A DNA stretch of 64,000 nucleotides from Streptosporangium lutulentum (GCF_030811455.1 NZ_JAUSQU010000003.1:1-64000); one strand, 5' to 3'; positions 16,468-26,247 are shown, counted from the first letter of the stretch. Notes: generated by a model from the sequence alone, not told the origin. Numbers and translations are program-made.

Positions 16468-16864
16468 TAGGTCACCTTGGGAGTGAAGGTGACCCCCGCA
16501 GCTCACCGCGGCTGGCCGCGACTGTAAGAACGACGGAGAGATCCGTCCATCTTTTATCGGATGGACGGATCTCTCCGTCGTTCTCGGCTCTGACGGCGAG
16601 CCCCGGCGATGCGTCTGAGCATGGGATGTGATGGGCAGCCGGCGATCTATCTGTTTGGTCACCTAGAGCGCTGCGTTGAGCAAGTGCGAGTCCGTAAGCA
16701 CGCCAGGAGAGCTGCCTCTGGTTCTGTTCGTGTGAAGGAGGAACGTTTGTCGATGAAACTCGGCAACACCCCTGATCACAGCGATGTCGTGTCGATGAGT
16801 TTTGGCAACACCCTGGCCCTGGCGATGAGAGCATCAAAGTGCTGCTCGCCGCAGAGGGGACCCG
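16468..16864. other. Intergenic with a strong hairpin
   Basis: Perfect 23-bp arms at 16528-16550 and 16561-16583 with a 10-nt loop (CTTTTATCGG), probably a transcription terminator for the region now holding the IS. After that no gene is seen up to the IS21-type remnant; two TCGGCAACACCC/TTGGCAACACCC runs near 16762 and 16802 may belong to that element's end. Confidence 0.6.
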
Positions 16865-17050
16865 ATGCTGTCGCAGTCCAAGACAGAGCTCTACGCGGCG
16901 ATCCGACGCGATATGCGAGGTGGGATGTCGATCCGCGCCGTGATGCGCAAGCACTCTGTGTCCTACCTCACCGTGACCAAGGCTTCCGCGTCGGCCTGGC
17001 CCGAACTGCGTAAAAACCGACCCCGCGGCCGACACGGCTGGCACGGACCC
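16865..17050 (+). pseudogene. IS21-type transposase (IstA) N-terminal remnant
   Basis: MLSQSKTELYAAIRRDMRGG and the following SIRAVMRKHSVSYLTVTKA match the N-terminal helix-turn-helix of IS21-family IstA transposases of actinomycetes. After about residue 55 (WPELRKNRP) similarity stops and the catalytic core is absent. A decayed insertion. Confidence 0.65.
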
Positions 17051-17106
17051 GCTCAAAAGCCGAGCAGGCCAGCGCGGGATAACAACGACGGGGAGGCCTT
17101 GGACGT

Positions 17107-17144
17107 GGCCCCCGAGGGCCCTCTCGTTGGGGACGTCGGGGGCC
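17107..17144 (-). terminator. Terminator of the sigma/anti-sigma operon
   Basis: GGCCCCCGA (17107-17115) pairs with TCGGGGGCC (17136-17144), 27 bp beyond the last stop of the minus-strand operon. Confidence 0.5.
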
Positions 17145-17170
17145 GCGTATGCTTATCGATCTTGCATCGG

Positions 17171-18028
17171 TCAGAAGCCGGGCGGCCGGGTCGCGTCCGG
17201 GCCTGGCACGACGCGTAGAACGATCACGCCATCGTTGTAGGTTTCAGCCGACGAGACCGACCAGCCGGGATCGATGCTGGAAGCAGGCACGTTCTGCTCC
17301 GTGTGGCCGCCCCGGCCCCCATTCCGCGCCGGCCAGTCGAGCTCATAGGCCACCTTCAAGTCATGCTTGCGTACGACGCGCACCGCCTGTTCGACGGAAC
17401 GTCCCTGGATTTTGACACCCGCCAGCGCCTCACCTGGCCAGCTCGCGTCGGCGCGGAACGCGTACTTTTCGCCGGGCTTCGCGGGACGGCCCAGGAAGAA
17501 CTGTGCGGGCCCATTGATGTCCGCGGCGACGCGGAAGGCCTTCAGGCATCCTTCGACACGCTCGGCGCAATCGAACACGGTCGCCGACGCGCCCCCCTCG
17601 AGGTCGGGCCTGTCGAACCCGAAGACAGGTCCTTGCTCCTGCGGCGACACGGGGATCAGCTTCACTGTGACCTTGTCCAGACCGACCGAGTGGAAGGCCT
17701 TCTCCAGCTCGGCGGGAGTGGGATCACCGTCGGTGATGTAGAAGACGTACCCGTCACCGTCGCGGTCGATTGTCACGGCCTGGCTGGCATACACCTGCTC
17801 GGACGCCCCGATCAGGGAGGGTCCGACGACGAGGGCTCCCGCCAGGACGGCGGTCGCGGCCAGGCCGAGCAGGACGCGGCGAGGAGAGGGCATGCGTCGT
17901 CGCCGGGCCGGAGCTTGCTCCAGCAGGACGATCTCCGCCAGCAGCGCGTCCGCCTCAGCGGAGGACGCCTGGCCGGCCAGGTCCTCGTCCAGCACCTTTG
18001 CCCGGTTCTTGAGGATCTGATTGTTCAT
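17171..18028 (-). CDS. Membrane-anchored anti-sigma-like protein, 285 aa
   Basis: Overlaps the stop of the upstream ECF sigma gene by 4 bp. A ~50-residue cytoplasmic part, charged and helical (KVLDEDLAGQASSAEADALL), is followed by one membrane helix (VLLGLAATAVLAGALVVGPS, residues ~53-72) and a ~210-residue outer domain. The topology and pairing fit an anti-sigma factor, although I see no HxxxCxxC zinc motif. The outer domain has two Cys (DCAERVEGC) and a C-terminal SSAETYNDGVIVLRVVPG strand region. What it senses is unknown. Confidence 0.65.
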   Translation of the reverse strand: MNNQILKNRAKVLDEDLAGQASSAEADALLAEIVLLEQAPARRRRMPSPRRVLLGLAATAVLAGALVVGPSLIGASEQVYASQAVTIDRDGDGYVFYITDGDPTPAELEKAFHSVGLDKVTVKLIPVSPQEQGPVFGFDRPDLEGGASATVFDCAERVEGCLKAFRVAADINGPAQFFLGRPAKPGEKYAFRADASWPGEALAGVKIQGRSVEQAVRVVRKHDLKVAYELDWPARNGGRGGHTEQNVPASSIDPGWSVSSAETYNDGVIVLRVVPGPDATRPPGF

Positions 18029-18573
18029 CGTGACTCCTTCTCGACGAGAGGCCGCGTTTCGAGACAGGCCGATGGGCGGATCTGCTGCAGGGCCTTGGTG
18101 AAGCGCTTGCGGGCCCGGTGCAGGCGGGTGCGGGCGGCGGTTCGTGAGCAGCCCAGCACCTCGGCGATCTGTCCGGGGTCGAGATCCTCCCAGACGGCCA
18201 GGGTCAGCAGCTCGCGATCATCGTCCGAAAGCGTGTCCATGGCCTGGCCCACCTCGTCAGGCCCGCTCAGGGGGAAGGGCGGAGGGTAGAGAAGCTCGGT
18301 CTTGGCCGTGAGCTCGGCGTGCCGGGTGGCTCTGCGTCGCTCGCCGCGACGGTGGTTGGCCAGGACCCGCCGGGCCACGCCGTACAACCAGAGCCTGCCG
18401 GCCTCGCCGTGCGGGAGCTCGTCCATCCGCCGCCAGGCGATCACATAGGTCTCAGCCACGACGTCGGCCGCGTCCTCGGCGCAGGAACAGCGCCGCATGG
18501 CGTAGCCGAGGATCTGCTCGTACGTTCGCCGGTACACGGCCTCGAACCGGGACCGGTTGTCTGTTTCATCCAC
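18025..18573 (-). CDS. ECF-family RNA polymerase sigma factor, 182 aa
   Basis: Sigma region 2 (FEAVYRRTYEQILGYAMRRC ... AADVVAETYVIAWRRMDELP, with RLWLYGVARRVLANHRR) and region 4 (LSDDDRELLTLAVWEDLDPG, QIAEVLGCSRTAARTRLHRARKRF) are both present and the length is typical. It is followed by, and overlaps, a membrane protein that probably restrains it. It would direct polymerase to a small regulon. It could be plasmid cargo or a chromosomal operon picked up by the element. Confidence 0.85.
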   Translation of the reverse strand: MDETDNRSRFEAVYRRTYEQILGYAMRRCSCAEDAADVVAETYVIAWRRMDELPHGEAGRLWLYGVARRVLANHRRGERRRATRHAELTAKTELLYPPPFPLSGPDEVGQAMDTLSDDDRELLTLAVWEDLDPGQIAEVLGCSRTAARTRLHRARKRFTKALQQIRPSACLETRPLVEKESR

Positions 18574-19340
18574 GCGTCATCCTTGTCAGACCTTCCGAAC
18601 GCTCAGGGGGTTTCAATCCCTACGTGTCCGCGAGCGACCGCAGAATTACAGGCCAATACGACTCACGCTCTGCCACCACTTCGTCACAAGCGGGTCAGAG
18701 CCCGAAAGGTCAGCAGCCGCGCGTACGCACCGTTACGGCGAGAAGAACGCCGACGCGGACCGCGTTCATCTGAGGTGCTGAAGTCGGACGAGGGCGGGGC
18801 TGTCCAGGCAGCCCCGCCCTCACATTCAGGGCAAAGGGGGCATGAGGCTGCGCCGAGGATCTCTGCACTGTTGCTAAATCTCATCGACATTCCGGCCCAG
18901 TTGAGCCGCTGGCGTTGCGCGAACTCGTGAACAAGCGTTGCTGCTTCTGATCGATGCAATCATGCCTCAGATGCAAGGTGGCCATGGTGCCGTTGGGCTC
19001 TATCCGAGGCAGCGTGGCTCTTGAACTCCCTTGTGCAGGCCCAGTCGAGTTCGTCGACGCCGCCGGCCGGATAGGGCAGGGGGAGGAAGGCCAGGGGCGC
19101 GAATGCACCCATCGGGTGTGGGACTGGACCGGAGTGGCGACCAGGGGAGAGCGAGGGAGGTTTCGCACCTCGCGTGCTCAGCGCTGTTCACGGCTCCCGA
19201 GCACGTCAGATGCGAGATACGGGAGAGCCGATGCCCGCCCGCCGCGCGGAGGTGAGCCTCCGTGTCAGAGGCGGATGCGCCATGAGCGTAGGGGACGTCA
19301 CGCATCAGCAGAACCTTTGATCAGCACTGATCTACAAGAC
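18574..19340. other. Intergenic, about 770 bp, with a hairpin
   Basis: No convincing gene. GAGGGCGGGGCTG (18790-18802) and its complement (18809-18821) form a perfect 13-bp stem with a 6-nt loop, a likely terminator. The rest has open frames only of poor composition. Confidence 0.45.
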
Positions 19341-19445
19341 AACCCCATTTGAGCTATAAATACGCTATAGTTTTATATGTAGGAAGTTGGGGGGTGGCAC
19401 CCCGGCTCCCTACGTCCACCGCGCATCACAACGAAGGAAGATCAC
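19341..19445 (+). promoter_or_regulatory. Shared promoter-leader module, copy B
   Basis: TTTGAGC, then GCTATAG-TTTTA (TATAGT 19366-19371), hairpin GGG-GTGGCAC-CCC, GTCCACCGC, and CGAAGGAAG before a GTG start. Confidence 0.8.
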
Positions 19446-20255
19446 GTGCTGCATCCTGAACAGAATCGGACCCTTTCGCTCGGCGGTCTCTCGTTCGGCG
19501 AGTCGGACTGGCAGACGGGAGCCGACGGGCTCACGAAGCGACTCATGGACAGTCCCACGTGGAGGAGGGGAGAGACCACCTGGCAGGGAACCCTCTGGTA
19601 CGCCTCGTGCGGCCAGCAGATCTGCATTCCCCACGGTTTCCTGGAGGAGCGGGTCGGCTGGCACCAGGTCGAAACCGCCAGTCACGCCTTCGCCTGCGTG
19701 GAGCTGGGCCTGCCCTTCACCACCCCACCGCAGGCCCTCATCCGACTGCTGACCATCGCACAGAGCTCTGACCAGGCGGTAGCCGAGCTCGCCCAGAAGG
19801 GTCACCCCGAGCTGACCTGCCAGCTACTCAGTACGATCGTGGCCCGTACCGGCAAGCAGCTCGACCCCGATGACACGCCCACGGCCGAGTTCCGGGCGAT
19901 CACCATCGACGACGGACGGTCGAAGCGAGGCGATCGAGTCCGAGCGGCTCTGAGCGCCTGGCACGCGGTGGCTCCTGAAAGCGCCGATGATTGCGAAGGG
20001 GTGGGTCACAGGGCAGAGATGATGCTCGCTGATGTCCTGCATCTGCTTGCTGACGAGGACTCCGAAGTGGCCGAGGTCATCATCTCAGCCGTTGGCCTGT
20101 TCATCGAAGAAAGAACCAGGCAGGAGCCGCGATCTGAGCACTGGAATCTGACGTCGTTCGGCGCTGAGCTCATCGGCGAGCTCATCGGCGCCGTCAATCA
20201 TCAGGGTGGTCCCGCGCACCAGATGCTCGGCACGGCACTGCTGAACGCCACGTAG
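19446..20255 (+). CDS. Leader-regulon protein, 269 aa
   Basis: GTG at 19446 spaced 5 nt from GAAGGAAG. Residues ~20-100 match the product at 14403: DGLTKRLMDSPTWRRG, GTLWYASCGQQICIPHG, then a helix and GLPF.T.P. The C-terminal 150 residues are helical with many acidic positions (AEMMLADVLHLLADEDSEVA) and no known motif. Followed by a strong terminator, so it is a single-gene unit under the shared leader. Confidence 0.7.
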   Translation: MLHPEQNRTLSLGGLSFGESDWQTGADGLTKRLMDSPTWRRGETTWQGTLWYASCGQQICIPHGFLEERVGWHQVETASHAFACVELGLPFTTPPQALIRLLTIAQSSDQAVAELAQKGHPELTCQLLSTIVARTGKQLDPDDTPTAEFRAITIDDGRSKRGDRVRAALSAWHAVAPESADDCEGVGHRAEMMLADVLHLLADEDSEVAEVIISAVGLFIEERTRQEPRSEHWNLTSFGAELIGELIGAVNHQGGPAHQMLGTALLNAT

Positions 20256-20274
20256 CTCGTAGCAGCGATCATCT

Positions 20275-20308
20275 ACTCCGGCGCAGGTCTAGCGACCTGC
20301 GCCGGAGT
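20275..20308 (+). terminator. Terminator after the 269-aa gene
   Basis: Perfect 15-bp arms (20275-20289 and 20294-20308) with a TAGC loop, 19 bp past the stop. Confidence 0.75.
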
Positions 20309-20571
20309 CCCACACCCCCACACCACCTGCGAAAAGGCGCCATCACATCTTCGACGCGGGCACGCGGGCTGACGCCGAGGGCCGGCCGGGAGATGACCGG
20401 TGCGGACAGAGCCGAGTTCCGCATACGGGCGATGCACCCGCATGCACGAGCCCGTCGCGGTGGCAAACCACGGTGATGCCGCCGCGGTACTGGTGAGACC
20501 GCGCGACGGCAGGGATCGGGGACGTCGCCAGGACGTACGCGCGTAATTGAGTGGGAGCGATGACAGTGAGA
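20309..20571. other. Non-coding spacer
   Basis: Nothing supported: no gene-like frame and no strong repeat between the terminator and the next leader module. Confidence 0.4.
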
Positions 20572-20673
20572 ACTATCCCTATTGAGCTTTAATTATGCTA
20601 TAGTTTTATATATCGGAGTTGGGGCGTGGCACCCCGGCACCACATCCACCGCATGCACAACGGAAGGAAACCC
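20572..20673 (+). promoter_or_regulatory. Shared promoter-leader module, copy C
   Basis: ATTGAGC, GCTATAG-TTTTA (TATAGT 20599-20604), GGGG-C-GTGGCAC-CCC hairpin, CATCCACCGCA, CGGAAGGAAA and ATG. Confidence 0.8.
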
Positions 20674-20994
20674 ATGACGAATTTCAAGCTTCCCGCCAGG
20701 GGGACGGCACCTCGCTGGCACGAGGAGGCCGACGCGCTCACCGAGCTGCTCAAAGCCAGCAGCATGTGGCACTCCCATGGGAGCGAGGAGCGAGGCACTC
20801 TCTGGCGCACCGAGGGCGGCACTCAGGTATGCGTTCCCACCGGGCAGCTTCCTGTCCTGACGGCTTGGAAGCTGATCAACGAAGCCAAGCGCACGATCGC
20901 CGACGTCCAGACCCACGCGATGGCGCTGGCAATGCCGGACACCGTTCACAGCGCAGTGATCACCAATGCGGGCCAGAGCGGAGTATCTGCGTAG
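20674..20994 (+). CDS. Leader-regulon protein, 106 aa, minimal form of the family
   Basis: ATG at 20674 after GGAAGGAAA. Essentially only the shared domain: WHEEADALTELLKASSMW, GTLWRTEGGTQVCVPTGQLP and a helix (LTAWKLINEAKRTIADV). Two longer proteins (14403, 19446) carry the same domain and the product at 27989 begins identically (MTNF). No metal motif, signal or membrane segment. Could be a small inhibitor or binding protein (inference from size and regulon). Confidence 0.7.
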   Translation: MTNFKLPARGTAPRWHEEADALTELLKASSMWHSHGSEERGTLWRTEGGTQVCVPTGQLPVLTAWKLINEAKRTIADVQTHAMALAMPDTVHSAVITNAGQSGVSA

Positions 20995-21012
20995 CGCCTG
21001 CCCAAGGAATCC

Positions 21013-21040
21013 GGCTTGCCCGTCAACCGGCGGGCAAGCC
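21013..21040 (+). terminator. Terminator after the 106-aa gene
   Basis: GGCTTGCCCG and CGGGCAAGCC with an 8-nt loop, 18 bp past the stop. Confidence 0.7.
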
Positions 21041-21360
21041 GCCCTTATGTTCCCGCGAAAGGTATGGGATCAATGCTTACGGAGGACGGTGATGATCGGT
21101 GAGTACTGCGCAGGTGCTGCGGTTTGGCTATGAAGGTGGGACCGGGAGCCAGGTGTCGGCCGGTTTGAGAGCCACTTGCTGATCAACGGCCTTGGAGTGT
21201 CAGTGAAAAAGAGAGCCATGCCCCAGAGGTCTGGGCCATGATTCTCGTAACGCTGTGTGATTCCTAATTGGCGGACCGTGATGCCGGGCAGCGTGGATAT
21301 GAAGGAGCTGCAGCGCCCCCGGCCCCTGTGCGGGGTTGCCGGGGGCGGTGCGTGGGGTCC
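21041..21360. other. Non-coding spacer between converging genes
   Basis: No gene-like frame and no clear hairpin seen between the 106-aa gene and the 3' end of the protease gene. Confidence 0.4.
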
Positions 21361-24168
21361 TCAGGCCTGGTCGTGGAGCTGGGTGCGGGTGGCTTCGGCC
21401 TGTTCGGCGATGGTGGCCAGGACGGTCTCCGGGACGCCCTTGTCGGCGAAGACCTCCACCAGCTGGTCCAAGACGGCGTCGGCCTGCTTGATGTCGCCTC
21501 CGTCGGCGTGGGCGCGGGCCAGGGTGCGCATGGTCTCGTTCAGGGTGATGTTGTCGACGCCGGCGTCGGTGCCGGGGTCCAGGGTGGTCTCCACGACCGT
21601 GCTGAGCTGGGTGATGCTGGTGTCGGTGTCGGCCGCGCGCACGTCGATGCCCTCGGGGGTGAGGGTGAGGAAGTCGCGTCCGGCGTTGGTGCCCTTGGCC
21701 ATCAGGGCGTAGACGGCCAGGGGGTGGTCGGGGTGGTCGGTGATGAGGGTGTCCAGGGCGGCGTTGCCGTCGGCGAGCTGGGGGGCATCGGATCCGCGCA
21801 GGGCCAGCAGGGTGCCCTGCTGGTCGCCGATCAGCAGGTCGCCGGCGGCCTTGTCGGCGTCGTCGACGGGCGCGTTGACCGCGATGGTGTGGTCGGGTGA
21901 GGCGATGACGGAGCCGTCGGGGGCGGTGTAGCGGGCCTGCAGCCGGTAGGTGCCGGGCTGGGTGAAGGTCAGGCCGGCTGCGCCGTAGCCGATGTAGGCG
22001 CTCTCATACAGGGCCGGAGTGGTGGCGTCCAAGGTGACGCGCTCCTGGCTGCCGCACCTGCGGGCCAGAGGCTGGAACAGGCGGGTGTCGGCGGCCGGGT
22101 CGGTGATCAGGATGGTGAGGTTGTCGCTGCCGGGGCTGAGGTTGGGGGTGGCCTCGGCCTGCGGGAGGGTGCCGTCCAGCGACAGCCGGATCTGCACGGT
22201 GACGGGTTCGCCGTGGGAGAAGGCGCCGCTGCCCGACAGGTCCAGGCGCAGCCCGGACTGGCTGGGTGCCGGCGGGGTGGGGTCGGCCAGGGGGACGCTC
22301 GTGGTGAGCGGGCCGCGCTGGACGGGCAGGTCGCTGTCGTCCAGCGCGGGCCGGTGACCGGGGCTGTCGGCATCATGCTGGGCGACGGTGTGGGCGGTGC
22401 CGACCCCCCAGGCGTATCCGCCCGGGACGACGTTGTAGTAGAAGCCGTGGCGCAGGTGGCGCAGCTCGTTGGCGGTGAACGTCCAGGCGAAGGCGGCGTA
22501 GAAGGCGGCTTCGCGCTGCTGTGCCGTTGCCGTGGGTCCTGCCGGGTAGTTCTCGGCGTAGTTCATGAACGACAGGTCGGCCATGCCGCCCTGCGGGCCG
22601 CGGGTCGATTCGGGCTGCTTTTGCCAGGAGTGATGGATGTTGAGGGCGTGGCCGATCTCGTGGATATAGCTGAACAGGCCCTCGCGCCTGCCGACGTAGC
22701 CGGCCTCCCGGGCGGTGTCGTAGAAGATGGCCATGCCTTGGCGCTGGAAGTCGTCGGCGAGTCCGGTGCCGGCCCAGTCGAACATGATGCCGTCGCAGCC
22801 GTCGACGGCGCCGTTGGTCTCGTGCCGGTTGGCGATGAGCGTCCACAGTTTCCACTGCTGGGCGTCGCGGTGCAGGCTGAAGTTGGCGACCATCGCGGCG
22901 TGCAGTTCGGCGTCTGACCACGCCGAGTTGGCGCCCGCTCCGGTCAGCGCCACCTGGTTGGGGACACCGGCGGTGCGCACTTCGATTCCGGCCTCGGCGT
23001 AGGCCGCCTGCACGGTAATGATCTTCTTGGCCAGGCCGGGCGGGCGCGGGTCCTGGGTGGTGGCGTACTGGGTGGGCAGCTCGGTGCCCGCCAGGTAGTC
23101 GATCTCCCAGTCGATGCTCCGCAGGAACCGCGAGGTGTAGAAGCACACGAAGGTCAGGCCGCTGCCGTCCGCCGCGCTGACCGTGACCGTGGCCGTCCCG
23201 CCCGGGGCGAGCTTGTCGGCCGAGACCGCCACCCTGCTCATCCAGTTGGGGAAGGCGAAGCTCACGGTGCCGGGAATGGAGAGGGCGGTGGCCGAGGGCA
23301 GGGCGACGGCCTGGGTGCCGTCCAGCACGAAGGAGTTCTGGTAGACCTCCGCGCCGTTGGAGGTGGCGAAGATGTCTCCGGACACGACCGGCAACGCGCC
23401 GGCCAGGTCGACGCGCAGGTCCACCGTCCAGATGCCGGAGGTGCCGCGGAAACGTCCGGTGGGCGGCAGCCGCAGGTTCTTGTGGGCGGCCGGCAGGGCG
23501 CCGAGCCCGGCCAGCACCTGGGCGTAGGTGCCGGTGGTTGTGGGGCCTTTACTCCAGTCGAACCGCATCGCGCTCTCGCCCTTGATGAACAGGGTCTGGT
23601 AGCTGCCATCAGCGGTCGGCAGCATCACGGCGTGATCGAAGTCGCCGTTCATCGGCGCGGTCAGCTTCTTCCACCCGGCCTCGCGCAGCCCCGAGAGCGG
23701 CCCCGGGGTGCTGGCGCCCTGGCCGGAGGTGATGATCGTGGCCTGGTCGCCCTTGATCAGCAGCGTGTACGTCGGGTTGACGCCCGGCAACCCCATGACG
23801 ACGTCGACGTCGCTGCGGAACGCCGCCGGCAGGTAGGACCCGAAGTTCGGCAGCCCGGTGACCGGCCCGGTGTACTTGGCGCCCACCCCCCACGCCCACT
23901 CCAGGCACATGTCCCCGGCGATGAACACGGTGCGCTGCACACCGTCCGGGTTGGTCATCGAGAACGCGGCGTCGCTGCAGCTGGCGAACGGCTCGGGCAG
24001 CGACGACAGCGCGGGGCTGTAGGCCGCCGTCAGCAGCCCCTCGCTCACCAGCGCCGTCTGGTTGATCTGCGCGACCCGGTCATCGCGCAGGAACAACGCC
24101 CTCCACGGATTGTCTGTCGTCGGGATGATGGCCGTGAATCCTGTGGTCTTGCTGCGGATGAACCCCAT
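21361..24168 (-). CDS. Large metzincin-type zinc protease with N-terminal propeller-like repeats, 935 aa
   Basis: ATG at 24168 is preceded by AGGAGG; an upstream ATG at 24222 has none. Residues 1-~250 contain three repeats of an aromatic motif (TLLIKGDQATI, TLFIKGESAMRFDW, RTVFIAGDMCLEWAW) like hemopexin repeats. The zinc site HEIGHALNIHH (around residues 503-513) fits HExxHxxxxxH, followed by SFMNYAENYP, whose Met could be the Met-turn. After it come beta-rich domains and a helical C-terminus. No signal peptide is visible, so the route of export or the target is unclear. Stands alone between regulon genes. Confidence 0.7.
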   Translation of the reverse strand: MGFIRSKTTGFTAIIPTTDNPWRALFLRDDRVAQINQTALVSEGLLTAAYSPALSSLPEPFASCSDAAFSMTNPDGVQRTVFIAGDMCLEWAWGVGAKYTGPVTGLPNFGSYLPAAFRSDVDVVMGLPGVNPTYTLLIKGDQATIITSGQGASTPGPLSGLREAGWKKLTAPMNGDFDHAVMLPTADGSYQTLFIKGESAMRFDWSKGPTTTGTYAQVLAGLGALPAAHKNLRLPPTGRFRGTSGIWTVDLRVDLAGALPVVSGDIFATSNGAEVYQNSFVLDGTQAVALPSATALSIPGTVSFAFPNWMSRVAVSADKLAPGGTATVTVSAADGSGLTFVCFYTSRFLRSIDWEIDYLAGTELPTQYATTQDPRPPGLAKKIITVQAAYAEAGIEVRTAGVPNQVALTGAGANSAWSDAELHAAMVANFSLHRDAQQWKLWTLIANRHETNGAVDGCDGIMFDWAGTGLADDFQRQGMAIFYDTAREAGYVGRREGLFSYIHEIGHALNIHHSWQKQPESTRGPQGGMADLSFMNYAENYPAGPTATAQQREAAFYAAFAWTFTANELRHLRHGFYYNVVPGGYAWGVGTAHTVAQHDADSPGHRPALDDSDLPVQRGPLTTSVPLADPTPPAPSQSGLRLDLSGSGAFSHGEPVTVQIRLSLDGTLPQAEATPNLSPGSDNLTILITDPAADTRLFQPLARRCGSQERVTLDATTPALYESAYIGYGAAGLTFTQPGTYRLQARYTAPDGSVIASPDHTIAVNAPVDDADKAAGDLLIGDQQGTLLALRGSDAPQLADGNAALDTLITDHPDHPLAVYALMAKGTNAGRDFLTLTPEGIDVRAADTDTSITQLSTVVETTLDPGTDAGVDNITLNETMRTLARAHADGGDIKQADAVLDQLVEVFADKGVPETVLATIAEQAEATRTQLHDQA

Positions 24169-25669
24169 CGTTCGCGCCTCCTGGCCGGGTCCTGGAGGAC
24201 CCACGGCGCTGACGCTAAGCAAGCGCGTCGATACTCACAATGAGGACATCGAGTCAGGTCAGACCGAAACAAACCGAATGAGGTTCTTATTTGGTTACGG
24301 ACTGCTCCATACCCATCCGCTATCTCTCAATTGAAGCCGGACAACGGCTCACACCACCCCCCGACAGGCACGAAAGCGCAGGTCAACACTCAAAGGGGGT
24401 GAATCTTCCAGCTCACCTCCGGCCGCCGCGAGGCGCCTCACATCCCTTATGTCACTTCTGCCCCACCGGTTACGGGCAAGACCGCCGTAAACACCGCCAC
24501 CAAGTGGCCTCATCTGGCCATCACCTGCGCGACAACCCCGCTTCCCCATACGCCCCCGAGCGCCCTCATCACAGGCCTCACCTGTGTCGGGGCCACGAAG
24601 TCCCTGACGGTGAGGGGCGGCACGTGGATCTAAGAAATAAGCTCTGGGTTCCCGAGCGCCTCCCCAGGTCGCCCAGCCCCAGGACCAGGGCGTTTTTCGC
24701 GTAGAGCGCGTTAGCCTGACAGCTGAGGGGATCTCGGGATCGGTGAAGCTTCTCCCTCGTTGCTGAGGTTTTTGTAGCGGTGGTGAAGCCGAGGAGTCGC
24801 GTGCCGGCCCCGGTCGAGGACGGCACGATCCGGTGCCGAGTGTTGTCCTGACAGAGAACGCCTGCTCACGCGGGGAGCGGCTCCACACACGAGCTCAGCC
24901 GCTCGCGAGGCCGGGGCGGCCGCCGTCGCCTGCCCTGGGCACTGCCCGGTGCCGCTCCGGGACCGGTCGGCCGTAGGAATCCTTGGGTTCTGACGAACCC
25001 AAGGGTGCATAACTTCCCAGACCACCCCAACAGTCCAGCGTCGACCCTTGAGTTCGCGGGAACTCTGGGGTTTCCAGGCCCCCCACTCTGGTCGCTGTCA
25101 CCAGCCGCAAAGTAACTTTGTGTAACAAAGGTGACGGTGTGTGATTCGCAGAAATGACCGATTGTGCGAGGTCAGAGCCGCCTTCGTGCGACGAGGCGTT
25201 TACCCGCGTCACCGTTCGCAGAACTCCTCTCACAACCGGAACGTTCTGAGAGATGGTTCTGAGACGGTGTTGATCTGCGCAAACGCTCTACTTTGCGGCC
25301 GGTGACACGGACCCGAGCGGAGAGCCATCCAGATCGCCAGCGCCACCGACCCCTGCCGACATCAACCCTCGACAGGCTGACCACCCTCTCCCTCCCTTCA
25401 TAAACGACCCGTTACGGAGGAAGGAAGATCGCAAAGGGCTACCGGGGGTGTGTCACCAGCGTCTCCTCACACGGAGTAACACTCCAGTACTCACACCGCT
25501 ACCCCCTGGGTGGCTCCGGAATTCGCTAACACGGCTTCACCCCCATCGAGCGCCGCAGAGCCACTGACCGACATTCGGCTCTCAGATTCACCTACAGAGC
25601 CAGCGGTTCGAGTTCGGCAGCGAGTTCATCGAGTTCTGCCCGCCCACCTCTCCTAAGAAGAGCTGGGAG
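24169..25669. other. 1.5-kb stretch without a convincing gene
   Basis: Frames on both strands are open over 200-500 bp, but none has a start with ribosome binding site and sensible composition. GC is slightly lower than in the genes around. I see no iterons or long palindromes. An origin or decayed genes are possible. Confidence 0.35.
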
Positions 25670-25936
25670 GTGGAGATTGGCGACGAGGGTTTCCGCCTGT
25701 CGGCCGAGGTCGCCTTGACGCTGCATCAGCTCTTGATGAGCCTGTGGCGAAAACTCTTCCCACCAACCGACATCATGATCGACCCGAAGGAAGACAGGGT
25801 GCTGCATGTCGAAGTGGATCGTGCCGGCCTGGAGCTGGACCTGTACGTTGGCGGAGAGCCGAGCTCGGGTGTGACGATCCCGCATAACCGAATCATGGAG
25901 GTTGCCGCGGCCCTCGCGCTGACTCTCCCGAGCTGA
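25670..25936 (+). CDS. Small protein, 88 aa, start uncertain
   Basis: Gene-like sequence: VEIGDEGFRLSAEVALTLHQ, then KEDRVLHVEVDRAGLELDLY and HNRIMEVAAALALTLPS. The frame stays sensible upstream of the GTG at 25670 (FEFGSEFIEFCPPTSPKKSW) back to a stop at 25565 without another usual start, so the 5' end may be lost or use a rare codon. A strong terminator follows. Not recognised. Confidence 0.45.
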   Translation: MEIGDEGFRLSAEVALTLHQLLMSLWRKLFPPTDIMIDPKEDRVLHVEVDRAGLELDLYVGGEPSSGVTIPHNRIMEVAAALALTLPS

Positions 25937-26029
25937 CCACCAGATGGACATTTCGCCACGGCATGGTCCCCGCCGCCTGTTGGCCGCCGAGCCTTGTACG
26001 GATTGTCACCCCCTCTGAGCACACCTTGC

Positions 26030-26067
26030 CCGTCGGGCCCTGGCGCAAATACGCCAGGGCCCGACGG
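26030..26067 (+). terminator. Terminator after the 88-aa gene
   Basis: Perfect 16-bp arms (26030-26045, 26052-26067) with loop CAAATA. Confidence 0.75.
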
Positions 26068-26088
26068 CGTTACGAGGGAAATCACGAA

Positions 26089-26247
26089 GGTCGCGCTTCG
26101 CGCGGCGTGTTTTTCTGGGGGCCACGCTGGCCCCCAGACCCCCTCGCGTAGGCCTGGGCGCGTTCACCGTCTGGTGGCTGTCCAGGCCGAGGGCGGCCTG
26201 GACAGCCACCAGACGGGCGCCCAGTCCACCGACCCCGGCGACGCCAC
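26089..26247. repeat. 159-bp multi-hairpin element, copy 2
   Basis: Identical to 13851-14009 except for one base (C instead of G at the position matching 13995). Carries the same three hairpins. Like copy 1 it lies ~290-450 bp before a shared leader module. Confidence 0.7.

Noticed and set aside
22213..24243. Long + strand frames opposite the protease gene
   Set aside because: Gly/Val/Arg-rich mirror sequence of a gene with a clear zinc motif.
24349..25233. Several 200-540 bp frames between the protease and the 88-aa gene
   Set aside because: None has a start with a ribosome binding site or a plausible protein composition.
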